From NCBI GenBank assembly GCA_025965895.1, contig JAOPWC010000177.1, positions 1 to 36,303 of the forward strand: DNA of 36,303 bases. The letters run 5' to 3'. Below the pieces are notes generated by a model. The model was not told the origin of the DNA and made no database searches. It was given only the letters and a program-made list of their open reading frames with translations. A program made the translations under genes and the position numbers. Below are positions 16,452 through 24,608 of the stretch, one piece after another. The stretch is from Mycobacterium sp. (GTDB lineage: Bacteria > Actinomycetota > Actinomycetes > Mycobacteriales > Mycobacteriaceae). Position 1 is the first letter of the stretch, and every line of letters begins with the position of its first letter.

Positions 16452-18986
16452 TTACTCATCCCGCAGCTCCGTCGATGGTGCAGCCTGGGCGCTTCTCCAC
16501 GCGGGGATGACCGCTGCCAGTATCGCAGCCATCGTGGCGAGTGCTGCATATGTTATTGCCTCTGACGACGGGAATATCAGGGGCGTAACGGAACCCACAT
16601 CGACGACTGCGGCCCGTCGAACCGCTTCGAGGATTGCAACGGACAGCACCGCGCCAAATAGGGCGCCTGCTGCGCTCGCGACGATTGCTTCGATCGTTGT
16701 TACGGCGAAGACCTTAAATCGCGTGGCGCCAAGCGCCTGTATTAGGGCTATCTCGCGTCGGCGCCGCATCCCGACAAGTAGCAGGGTCGAGGACACCGAT
16801 ACGAAAGCGATAGCGAGTATGCCGTATTTCAGCGTGTTTAATGGTGTGAGAAAGCGCGCCTCACCGCGGGCGACTGCGGTTCGATATCCCGCTGCGTCCA
16901 CCACCTTGACAGTCTGGTTGAATCGACTGAAATTAACCTCTGCGGCTATCTGCTCGGGCGTGAATCCGGGGGCCGGTTTGAGGAAAACCAAACCCGCTGG
17001 CTCGGAACCGAAAAGCTGGTCGGCAAGCTGGTAAGACATTTGAATTCGCCGACCGCCGACTTCCGGGGTCGCCAGAATCGTACCGATGACCATCTTCCGA
17101 GCTTTTGGTCCGCTTCCGAGAATAAGCCTGTCGCCGACGCGAATACCGTTTTCGCGGGCGAGTATGCCACCGATGACGAGTTGATTTGCCTTAATGCTCA
17201 CCTCCGGCGCCTGCCCGGCGAGCACCGGGAAAGAAAAGGTAGGCCGATCCTCAGCGCGTACATAAGCCGATGATCCATCCGCAAGCGTGGTCTCGATTTC
17301 TGCCATTCGCTCGATGGTGTCAACCCCCGGTAAGGAAGCCAGCTTTGCCATGGTGTCCTGGGAAAATTTGGCATCCATCGACCCAAAGTCGGTAAATCGC
17401 GTAGTGGTGAGTACCAGACGTCCGTGGGCCTGTGATTGAGCCACGTTGCCGACGCCACGGTTGATTGCGACAAGAAATCCGGAGAGCAGTATCGCGACCG
17501 CTACGGGTACTGCGACAGCGCCGGCAATCGCGGTTGTCCGTGATCCATCGGCGCGGAGTCCGGTGAGCGCAATGGTGAGCGTTGTACCGTGCGCTCGGTC
17601 AGGCCGGGGCCGGATCCCGTTGATGGCCAGAGCGCTCAGATAACCTGCGGCCAAAAGCAATCCAATTATCGCGGTAACGACTCCGGCATTCGCGACCGCG
17701 GCCTGCCAGGGCTCGAGGCCGCCGGAAATTGTAGCCCACCTCGCGGCGATAACTCCCGCCACACCGATGGCGAGCAGCGCCACCGTTTTGGGCCAGATGC
17801 TTCGTGATTGGGTGTCCTCGTGGGCAGCACGGCCGGAGAGTTCGGTCGCTATCGCCGTGTTGGACGCTGACAGGCTGGGGATGATGGCCGCAAGAACCGC
17901 CAGGAACACCCCGGTTGCCACTCCAACTGCAACGACGCCCGGTTCGACCACGACTGGGACGTTGACACCGACAAACAGCTGGGTCAGCTCACTGGCACTC
18001 CCGACGACTGGCCTTGCGAGGACAATGCCAAGGAGGACTCCGATGACTGATCCGGCTATTCCAAGAAGAGCAGCTTCAGCGAGGAATCCGGTGACGGCGG
18101 ATAGCGGTGATGCGCCGAGCGCGGCTGCCGTTGCGATCTCGTGTCGACGTTCCTCGACCGACAGGCGGGTGATCTGGGCGATCAGGATGACACCTACGCC
18201 GACTGCGATGAGAGCGAAGATCGCCAGCAGCGGAAAAAGCAAGGTGTTGACGGCGAATCCTCGGGCGGGGTCACTCCGGGTCAGGACGCTGAACCCGGGC
18301 CCTAATGCGTCGACTAGGCGTGCCCGTACTCCCGATGCGCTGGAGTTATTGGATAACGTCACGTAGAGGATATCGACCCGGTCAGATCGAGCGAACTGTG
18401 CTTTGGCAGCACTTAGCGGCAAGACGACGACACGTCCGTTGTTAACCGTATCCAGCTGCGGGACTTGCTGAAGCGTAGGCATCGACAGTTGCCCTGTGTC
18501 CGTCGCTAGTGTTGCGGAAGGGCCCAATGATTTGCCGAGTGTGGTCGAGGTAGCCAATATCCGTGGTTCTGGTTGGCCGGGTTCGCATACCTTGGGATCG
18601 ATGATCCATTGTGCGGAACAGTCGATTCCGAGGGCCAGCACGAATGTTTCGTGGTCGCCGTTGCGTACCAACGTCACTGCACGGACGATAGGCACTATCA
18701 CCGACACGCCCGGTACTTTGCGGGCAGTATCGATAACCGTCGGTTCGATGCCACCGCGAGCCGCCGCGCCAACGATACGCAGCGGCGCGGGACCAGCAAT
18801 TCGGTAACCGACATCGTCGATAGCGATTCGAACGCTGGTGGTTTCGATCATGACGGCGACAACAACGGCGACCCCACCGCCGAGAGCAAAGGCGGCCAAT
18901 ACCGCGCGCAGTGTATGCCGCCTAATAGCCCGGAGATTGATGATCCGGAGAACGCTGAGAGTCGCGGCTAATCGCCGGCGCGCCAT
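16452..18986 (-). CDS. MacB/LolCE-type ABC transporter permease with two FtsX domains
   Basis: This is an integral membrane subunit of 844 residues. I place the start at the ATG at 18986-18984 (MARRRLAATLSV), one base after the TGA of the ATPase gene, with AGGCGAG upstream. A longer frame would run back into the ATPase gene. One hydrophobic helix lies near the N-terminus. A first FtsX core follows (LLAIFALIAVGVGVILIAQ, then the cytoplasmic RHEIATAAALGAS coupling region). Further helices lie mid-protein, and a second FtsX core is at the C-terminus (RRREIALIQALGATRFKVF). This is the ten-helix, two-periplasmic-domain layout of the YbbP/Rv0987-like group. Such transporters move lipids, peptides or lipoproteins out of the membrane mechanically. 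Convergence on the lipopeptide NRPS makes product export plausible but unproven. Its base composition looks less G+C-rich than the PKS/NRPS, which hints at a separate origin. Confidence 0.92.
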   Translation of the reverse strand: MARRRLAATLSVLRIINLRAIRRHTLRAVLAAFALGGGVAVVVAVMIETTSVRIAIDDVGYRIAGPAPLRIVGAAARGGIEPTVIDTARKVPGVSVIVPIVRAVTLVRNGDHETFVLALGIDCSAQWIIDPKVCEPGQPEPRILATSTTLGKSLGPSATLATDTGQLSMPTLQQVPQLDTVNNGRVVVLPLSAAKAQFARSDRVDILYVTLSNNSSASGVRARLVDALGPGFSVLTRSDPARGFAVNTLLFPLLAIFALIAVGVGVILIAQITRLSVEERRHEIATAAALGASPLSAVTGFLAEAALLGIAGSVIGVLLGIVLARPVVGSASELTQLFVGVNVPVVVEPGVVAVGVATGVFLAVLAAIIPSLSASNTAIATELSGRAAHEDTQSRSIWPKTVALLAIGVAGVIAARWATISGGLEPWQAAVANAGVVTAIIGLLLAAGYLSALAINGIRPRPDRAHGTTLTIALTGLRADGSRTTAIAGAVAVPVAVAILLSGFLVAINRGVGNVAQSQAHGRLVLTTTRFTDFGSMDAKFSQDTMAKLASLPGVDTIERMAEIETTLADGSSAYVRAEDRPTFSFPVLAGQAPEVSIKANQLVIGGILARENGIRVGDRLILGSGPKARKMVIGTILATPEVGGRRIQMSYQLADQLFGSEPAGLVFLKPAPGFTPEQIAAEVNFSRFNQTVKVVDAAGYRTAVARGEARFLTPLNTLKYGILAIAFVSVSSTLLLVGMRRRREIALIQALGATRFKVFAVTTIEAIVASAAGALFGAVLSVAILEAVRRAAVVDVGSVTPLIFPSSEAITYAALATMAAILAAVIPAWRSAQAAPSTELRDE

Positions 18987-18987
18987 G

Positions 18988-19698
18988 TCAAGTTGCTGCT
19001 CGCCTGAATTGCACTCTGTCGGTTTCGATGCGACCGTCGAGAAGGGAAATGAGCCGGGGAGCTTCGTCGGCAATCGACCGATCATGGGTTACCAGGACGA
19101 TCGTTTGACCTGACGAATTGAGGCTGCTGAGGGCATCGATGACTTTACGACCGTTCTTGGTATCCAGATTACCTGTGGGCTCGTCCGCGAGTATCACAGC
19201 CGGTGTCATGAACAGCGCTCGCGCGATCGCTACCCGCTGCTGCTCACCACCCGACAGCTCCGCAGGCACACGCTTGGCCATCGCGGCGAGGCCGAACTGA
19301 TCCAACAGTGCAATTGCGCGGTCGTACAGAACGCGGCCAGACTCACCGGCCAGCAAACTGGGAAGCATCACATTCTCAGCAACAGATAATCCGGCGAGCA
19401 GATTAAACGACTGGAATATGTACCCAATTGTGCGACCGCGGATACGGGCCAATTCGCGACGAGACAGCTGGGTCACACTCTTTTGGTTTACCAGAACGTC
19501 GCCGCGCGTCGGAGGCTCCAGCAACCCGAGAATGGTCAACAACGTCGACTTTCCCGAACCAGAAGGCCCCATTAACGCCACGAACTCGCCCGGGAATATT
19601 CGCAAATCGATGTTTTTGAGGACCGGCGTCACCGCGACCCCGCGGCCAAACGACTTGCAGAGGTCGCGAGCTTCAAGAACAGCCGTACCAGGGTTCAT
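18988..19698 (-). CDS. MacB/LolD-type ABC transporter ATP-binding protein
   Basis: This 236-residue ATPase drives the adjacent two-FtsX permease from the cytoplasmic side. All motifs are present: Walker A GPSGSGKS (about 44-51), Q-loop YIFQSFNLL, signature LSGGEQQR, Walker B VILADEPTG and switch His in VTHD. The PSGSGKST...LTILGLLEPPTRG sequence is typical of the MacB/LolD/FtsE group. I chose the ATG at 19698 because family homology begins just after it (MNPGTAVLEARDL). A GTG at 19824 opens a 42-residue extension with no family-like content. No good ribosome-binding site is visible before the ATG. The gene is first in a two-gene operon with the permease, whose ATG follows after one base. Confidence 0.93.
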   Translation of the reverse strand: MNPGTAVLEARDLCKSFGRGVAVTPVLKNIDLRIFPGEFVALMGPSGSGKSTLLTILGLLEPPTRGDVLVNQKSVTQLSRRELARIRGRTIGYIFQSFNLLAGLSVAENVMLPSLLAGESGRVLYDRAIALLDQFGLAAMAKRVPAELSGGEQQRVAIARALFMTPAVILADEPTGNLDTKNGRKVIDALSSLNSSGQTIVLVTHDRSIADEAPRLISLLDGRIETDRVQFRRAAT

Positions 19699-20126
19699 CG
19701 TTCTTGAGAAGGAGGATGACCGGACACCGTTACCGCTATGATTCGACCACCTGTACCTTTGGGTGAGATCGGTATGCTGGGGGGCTCGCCACGTACCACA
19801 AGCCTCGCCACGGCCTACTTCCACATTCTCATCTTAAGCCCCGGGCGGTCTGGCTCGGGTCGCGAGCGCATCTGTCAATCAGCCCCCGAGGTAGGGGAGA
19901 CCACCGCGGGAATCGCTTATGTCGCCACCCTTCCCGACAGCGCCGCCCTCAGGGTTTCTTTTGCGATACGCGGTACAGCAGTGGCCTACCTCCTTGTCAT
20001 TGGCGCGGCAGCCGCCCAGCCGAGAAGCCGATTCCCATGTCAACCAGGCACAGTCTGCCCGCCTGCTGCTCAGGTGGGCACTGCTGAGGGCAGTAGACTC
20101 CCCCACGGCACGCCGATCGAGTCCGA
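19699..20126. other. Intergenic region upstream of the ABC operon
   Basis: Frames on both strands here (19738-20130 plus, 19879-20181 minus) have no recognisable domain. The region lies downstream of the lipoxygenase-like gene and upstream of the ABC ATPase, both on the minus strand. A small perfect hairpin, ACTGC-TGAGG-GCAGT, at 20080-20094 lies about 35 bases past the lipoxygenase-like stop and could help end that transcript. A promoter for the ABC operon is expected, but I cannot point to a clear one. Confidence 0.4.
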
Positions 20127-21716
20127 TTAGGCGTTGATGTTGACCTTTAATTCGCGTGGGTAGAGTCGCCATACCGCACACGGGTGGCTGTCCATCGCTG
20201 CCTGCAGCGCGGCGAGCTCGCTCTGGAACTGCAGCATCGCCGCCTTGGCGTGGTAGTCAAGCGCGACGTCATCGAAGTCGTCCATCAATGCGCGCCGACG
20301 CACGTTCAGGGTGTAGTTGGCGTTGACCAGCCGCTGGTAAACGTCCAATGGCTCGCGCTGGAAATCCTTGTACACCCGCGCCGGCTGGCGGTGCGTCCAA
20401 AGCTGATAGTCCCACATGCAACTGCCGAGGATCTCGTGCTGTACGGTCACCAAGTACAGCTGGCACGCCAGCAGCCGCGCCAACTTGTTCCAGGTGACAT
20501 CGTCGCGGCTTACGCCCACGCCATTGGGAACGCGCGCGTTGAGCTCATCGAGCCAAGCCAGCGTCTCGGCATCGCCCTGCACGGCGCTCTCGCCTGTTTC
20601 GGCATTCCGCGGGTAGTAAATTTGCAGGTAGTTGCACACGAAGCGGTGCATTACGCCGAACAGCGTCTCCAGGTTCTCCTGCGTCGGCGTGTCGAAGCCG
20701 GCGCCGCGCACACCCCGTCCATCACCGTCGGCCTCGGGGTCATTGACGAGGTGCGGGTAGGCGAGATAGCTATCGTCAAACAACCGGCACATGCCTTCGA
20801 AGGTAAAGCTGAAGATGGTCTCGAACTCGCCACCGCGCACCATCTGCCCGCGGGTGACGATGTCGTTGCTCTGGAGCGTGGCGTAGATATATGGCCACAG
20901 CAGCCTGCAGAGCGGGTGGCTGGCCGAGAAGCGATTGCGCGTCGCAATGGCCAACTGCGCGCCGCCTGCCAAGTGCACCCAGTTGAAGTGGCGCACCAGT
21001 GAGAGGTGCGTCGAGGCGGCGCACAACGCGATCTTGCAGGCCTGATCCCACCGTGAATCGGTTGGCTCGATCGAGCCCAGCACGCATTCGATGCGACGGG
21101 CTTGCAGCGAACGACGCAGCGGATCCACGCGGAACAGCACGCGCGAACCGATCTTCAGTAGCCCCGGGTGATGCTCGTAGCCGTCGAGCATGCGCAGGTC
21201 CCAAACCCAGGTGGCGTCGTCGACGCGCGTGGTGTAACAGGCGTAGGGACCGCGCACTGCCAGCGAGCCGAGGTCTGGACTGCCCAGATACTCGGCCGGC
21301 AGTTCGGGCGCACGGAAGCGGGTGCGAAGCAGCCGGGTGAAAGCTTGCTTCAACGCCACCTGCGGGTCGGCGTCGATTGGTGGCAGGCCCGGCTGCATGG
21401 GTGAGAACGCGGTGTAGAGCCAGACCTGCAGTCGATAGAACCTGGTGTTCCGTGGCGCCAGTTCATCGTTGGGGATGTTGGCGCGCGCACAGACCATCAC
21501 GTTGCGTAGCGGCACTTCGGGAATCGCCTCGATCATCGGCTTCGGTTCGATGACGTGCCGCTCGGTCGGTGGCAGCGGGATGTCGAGCGGATCATTGACG
21601 GTGAATTTCATCCAGGCTATTAGGTCCCAAAACCCGCGCCGCAGGAACCACATCAGCATTCCGCGGTGCCGAAGATGCTTATGCATGGCGGTACGCGTCG
21701 CCGCGCCAAGGGTCAT
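20127..21716 (-). CDS. Divergent lipoxygenase-like protein
   Basis: This is a 529-residue protein of the lipoxygenase catalytic fold, which inserts O2 into polyunsaturated fatty acids at a non-haem iron. The helix carrying the first two ligands is clear: H243-x4-H248, followed by ATRNRF and HPLCRLLWPY, matching the lipoxygenase HPxxxLL region. A third His is H427 (VQHEILG). The family's Asn (or Ser/His) four residues later is Gly431, and the protein ends in Ala rather than the usual Ile that binds iron through its carboxylate. At least two ligands are therefore changed. No PLAT domain or signal peptide is seen. The start is uncertain. The ATG at 21716 overlaps the upstream dioxygenase by 38 bases; the ATG at 21686 gives an 8-base ATGCATAA overlap. 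Neither has a clear ribosome-binding site, so coupling is likely. A function in oxylipin metabolism is inferred. Confidence 0.8.
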   Translation of the reverse strand: MTLGAATRTAMHKHLRHRGMLMWFLRRGFWDLIAWMKFTVNDPLDIPLPPTERHVIEPKPMIEAIPEVPLRNVMVCARANIPNDELAPRNTRFYRLQVWLYTAFSPMQPGLPPIDADPQVALKQAFTRLLRTRFRAPELPAEYLGSPDLGSLAVRGPYACYTTRVDDATWVWDLRMLDGYEHHPGLLKIGSRVLFRVDPLRRSLQARRIECVLGSIEPTDSRWDQACKIALCAASTHLSLVRHFNWVHLAGGAQLAIATRNRFSASHPLCRLLWPYIYATLQSNDIVTRGQMVRGGEFETIFSFTFEGMCRLFDDSYLAYPHLVNDPEADGDGRGVRGAGFDTPTQENLETLFGVMHRFVCNYLQIYYPRNAETGESAVQGDAETLAWLDELNARVPNGVGVSRDDVTWNKLARLLACQLYLVTVQHEILGSCMWDYQLWTHRQPARVYKDFQREPLDVYQRLVNANYTLNVRRRALMDDFDDVALDYHAKAAMLQFQSELAALQAAMDSHPCAVWRLYPRELKVNINA

Positions 21717-24045
21717 CCTTCAATTCGGCGTCGCTGGCACGCAGCGGATGGCGCTCGGGACTCAGCTTTGGCGCTTCGTCCCAAGGCTCGAACGCGTTCT
21801 TGACGTTTGCCAGGCCAGTGTCCGCGAGCTCAGGGTGGTGGCGCAGGATCACGGTCTTGAAATCGGTCCGGTCGATCCAGTGCAGGCCTTCCCAGGTGTA
21901 GACGTCCTCGTTGAAGCAGTCCGTGTAGAAACGATCAGCCTGCAGCCGGCGGCTGGCATTCAGGATGAAGATCTGGAACATCGTCTCGCCGAAACCGAAG
22001 CCGGTGGGCCGGTGGCCTTCGGCCAGCGTGCCGATCAGCAGGTCGAGCTTCTCGACGTCTTCCGGATTGTCGCCGTACACCGACTTCAACTCCTTCCGGA
22101 CATTCGCCTCGTCGGTAAGATCGTCGAACCTCTGGATCGGATTCAGCCCTAGCTGGCGGCGGAACTGGTTATAACGCGGCACGCCGCGTTCGCGCGCGCG
22201 CACAATATCCACCGTGCCCATGTCGAAGAACGGATTGCCCGGGATACTGAGCTCCTGCATGAAGCGCGGAAAGTTGTTGAGCACCAGCGCGCCGGGGTGC
22301 TGGTTGCCGAACGAATAGAACAGATCGGACATCGCGTGACGCTGCGTGATGCTCACCGAGCCACGCTGGCGCGTCGCGGGGAAGGGCACCTCTTCTGCGA
22401 TGCCCTCCTGGCCGCGGCGGCGCAGCTGCAGTGTCTCGGGCAGCAGCGAATGCAGACGGTAGACCTCAACGAATTCCTCGGACAGCCCGAACGCGCAGCC
22501 GTGCTTGTCGATCGGGTTGCCGACGATGCCGCCGATCTCGGCGTTGCGTACCTTCACCTCGGACAGTGTCCTGCGCGCCTTGCCCTTGTGCAGTGCGAAG
22601 GTCAGCAAGCCATACCAGTTTACGTTCAGCCCGGTGTCGAGCGCCGCGTTGGGCAGAATGCCCGGGGTCCATTCGATGGAATGGATCTTGGCCATTACCG
22701 CGGCATTGATGAGCCGCGCGACATTGAAGAGGCGGTTGTCGTCCCAGTCGGGGTAGGCCTCGTGCAACATGTCGCAGATGGCGTTGTGCTCGCGCACGAA
22801 AAGGGTATGCAGCATCGAAAGACCCACCCACCAGTTGCGCCTGAAGCCGGTGTCCTCCACGCCGGTGCCGTCCACCGGCAGCGTGCCTTCGTTGTTCAAC
22901 CGCATCTTGCCGAGCCGGCCGCTGCGCAGGCGGTCCTGCGTGGCCTGGTCGCTGCCGTAGATCTGCGATCCGTCCCACCAGTGGGTGACCTCGTTGATCG
23001 AACTCGTGGCGGCCGGCTCCTCACCCATCCGCGTCGGGTCAGGCTGGGTCTTGCCGATGAACATTTTGCTCTGCCGGTAGCGACTGCGCGCCGGGTCGTC
23101 CTCGGGCAGCGGCACCTCGATCACGTCTTTGAACAGGATCTCGCCGTGGTTGATCCAGTCGCCGTTCATAAACTGGATCCACGATGCGGCCAGCAGGTTG
23201 AGGAAGGGCACTTCGGTCATCACCGGCCGGCCATCGGAACTGAGCGGGCGCGTCAGCAGCCGGCGGCTGATCTCGCGCGGATTCGGCCTGAGCAGTTGCG
23301 CGCCCCTCTCGGGGCGGATGGCTGAGAGCTCGACGTTGCGCAGGAAGCGCGTGCCGGCGGCGCCTTCCTTGGGATCGCCGAGGTTGTTCCAGCTTCCGTC
23401 AGCGGTGCGGAACTGCCTGACGCCAGGGGGCGGTACCTGGCCCGGGGGCTGGAAGCCGACCAGCGTCCCGGCCGGGTAGCTGCTGTCCAAGTTGCGCGCG
23501 TTCAGCCGCTCGCGCATGTAGGCCAGCGTCAGGACTTCCAGCGCCAGCGGGCGGCGGTACCAGTTGGTCCAGACCCTGTCACGGTAGCCGGCGATCCAGC
23601 CCCACAGGTGGGTGACGCTATCCATTAACACCGTCGCTACCACTCCCAGCAGCTCGCCCACAAAGAGGCGCAGTCGCTTGAAGTGGCCGTGCCCGGGCCC
23701 GGGCGGCACCGGCGGGGGCAGCGCGCCTTCGCGCACCGAGGGAGGCGCGAGCAGCGCGTCGCGGTCGAAGTAGTGCAGGTCGGGCACATGCACGTTCACA
23801 CCGGCGGTGGCGTTGGCCTGCGCGACGGCGAGCATCTCGCGCCAGTCGATGCGCTTGCCGTCAGCTTGCAGCGCCGCAGTGTAGTGCTGCGCGGCCGCGT
23901 CGTAATGCTCGAGCTGGAAGCTGGCCAGGCCCGCCAGCGCGTGCAGTTCCCCCTCGGGCCGCGCGGCGAGATCGCGTTTCAGCAACGATAGGGCGCGTTT
24001 GTAGTCACGCCGTTCCAGGGCTTCCAACGCCTCCCTGGAAGACAT
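21679..24045 (-). CDS. Animal-type haem peroxidase / alpha-dioxygenase-like protein with TPR-like N-terminus
   Basis: This 788-residue protein belongs to the peroxidase-cyclooxygenase superfamily. Residues 1-65 form TPR-like helices, followed by a linker and a hydrophobic stretch around 125-150. The haem domain shows WIQFMNGDWINH (289-300), WWDGSQIYG (about 356-364), FVREHN (416-421) and EEFVEVYRLHSLLPE (about 523-536). The last matches the plant alpha-dioxygenase/COX segment with the radical-forming Tyr (Y529) and the proximal haem ligand (H532). In the distal segment the spacing W-x-Q-x3-His puts Gly at 295; the nearest His is H300. Known relatives oxygenate fatty acids at C2 or cyclise them. 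The start has GCGAGGAG seven bases upstream. AACCTA at 24081-24086 (TAGGTT on the coding strand) is a plausible -10. It is the first gene of an overlapping pair with the lipoxygenase-like gene, so both probably act on the same lipid pool. Confidence 0.9.
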   Translation of the reverse strand: MSSREALEALERRDYKRALSLLKRDLAARPEGELHALAGLASFQLEHYDAAAQHYTAALQADGKRIDWREMLAVAQANATAGVNVHVPDLHYFDRDALLAPPSVREGALPPPVPPGPGHGHFKRLRLFVGELLGVVATVLMDSVTHLWGWIAGYRDRVWTNWYRRPLALEVLTLAYMRERLNARNLDSSYPAGTLVGFQPPGQVPPPGVRQFRTADGSWNNLGDPKEGAAGTRFLRNVELSAIRPERGAQLLRPNPREISRRLLTRPLSSDGRPVMTEVPFLNLLAASWIQFMNGDWINHGEILFKDVIEVPLPEDDPARSRYRQSKMFIGKTQPDPTRMGEEPAATSSINEVTHWWDGSQIYGSDQATQDRLRSGRLGKMRLNNEGTLPVDGTGVEDTGFRRNWWVGLSMLHTLFVREHNAICDMLHEAYPDWDDNRLFNVARLINAAVMAKIHSIEWTPGILPNAALDTGLNVNWYGLLTFALHKGKARRTLSEVKVRNAEIGGIVGNPIDKHGCAFGLSEEFVEVYRLHSLLPETLQLRRRGQEGIAEEVPFPATRQRGSVSITQRHAMSDLFYSFGNQHPGALVLNNFPRFMQELSIPGNPFFDMGTVDIVRARERGVPRYNQFRRQLGLNPIQRFDDLTDEANVRKELKSVYGDNPEDVEKLDLLIGTLAEGHRPTGFGFGETMFQIFILNASRRLQADRFYTDCFNEDVYTWEGLHWIDRTDFKTVILRHHPELADTGLANVKNAFEPWDEAPKLSPERHPLRASDAELKDDPWRGDAYRHA

Positions 24046-24608
24046 ACGGAACTCCTCGCATGGCAGAAACTCGACATCAAAACCTACTCGCGTGCGTGGA
24101 AAAGAGGGCGTGAATCTCGCAATTCACCAGCGGGAAACCTGATCAATCAATTCGCATGTCTTCATTTCATTGGTGAAAAATGAAGCCCGCGCTAATCGCG
24201 AGAAGCCCGTGCAGCCGGCCGGCGCCGAATCACACCGACGCGGCTGGAGCACAACGTGATATTCCGGTAGGTGAAGAGGAGGCCGATGCCGCCGTGACAT
24301 TGGAGAATATCCGAATACTGCGCGATGGGATCGAGGTGACTGCGAAACTTCTAAGCCCGGAACGCCAGCGGGCGGAAGTGCACCACCTCCTCGACGCGAT
24401 GGGTGCCAGTGAGTGGTTCGCTCGCCGGGTGACCCGGCAGAACCGAAGCAACCAGCGCCATCAGCCGGGCCAAAGTCTTATTCCCATCGGGTTCCCAGAT
24501 AGCTTCCTCGGCGGCGACGGGCGGTCGATAACCGCTCTTTTGCGGCTGGGGAGTTTAGGGTTGGCGCATTGGGTGGTCCGCACCACTGATCAGCCGCAGG
24601 AGGCTCGG
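24046..24608. other. Divergent promoter region between dioxygenase and cyclase
   Basis: This gap separates two divergently transcribed genes. A frame continues upstream of the cyclase to 24180 but has no domain content and no ribosome-binding site, so I treat it as non-coding. A 7-base inverted repeat, TTCACCA (24123-24129) and TGGTGAA (24171-24177), with a 41-base spacer flanks an A+T-richer segment. It might be an operator or chance. Confidence 0.4.
24081..24086 (-). promoter_or_regulatory. Candidate -10 box of the dioxygenase/lipoxygenase operon
   Basis: The coding strand reads TAGGTT, which fits the mycobacterial SigA-type TANNNT -10. Transcription would start near 24074, giving a leader of about 28 bases that contains the GAGGAG ribosome-binding site. 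No clear -35 element is visible. Confidence 0.3.

Noticed and set aside
19738..20130. Plus-strand 130-residue frame with a hydrophobic patch
   Set aside because: No ribosome-binding site or family match was found; it runs into the 3' end of the lipoxygenase-like gene on the other strand.
20184..23325. Plus-strand frames of 272 and 342 residues opposite the oxygenase genes
   Set aside because: They lie wholly inside genes with clear family motifs on the other strand and show no motifs of their own.
24123..24177. TTCACCA...TGGTGAA inverted repeat with a 41-base spacer
   Set aside because: The arms are only seven bases and the spacer is long; this can occur by chance in a gap this size, so it is not claimed as an operator.
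24180..24608. 143-residue upstream extension of the cyclase
   Set aside because: It has no domain content and no ribosome-binding site, whereas AGGAGG stands six bases before the ATG at 24609, which opens the usual zinc ribbon.
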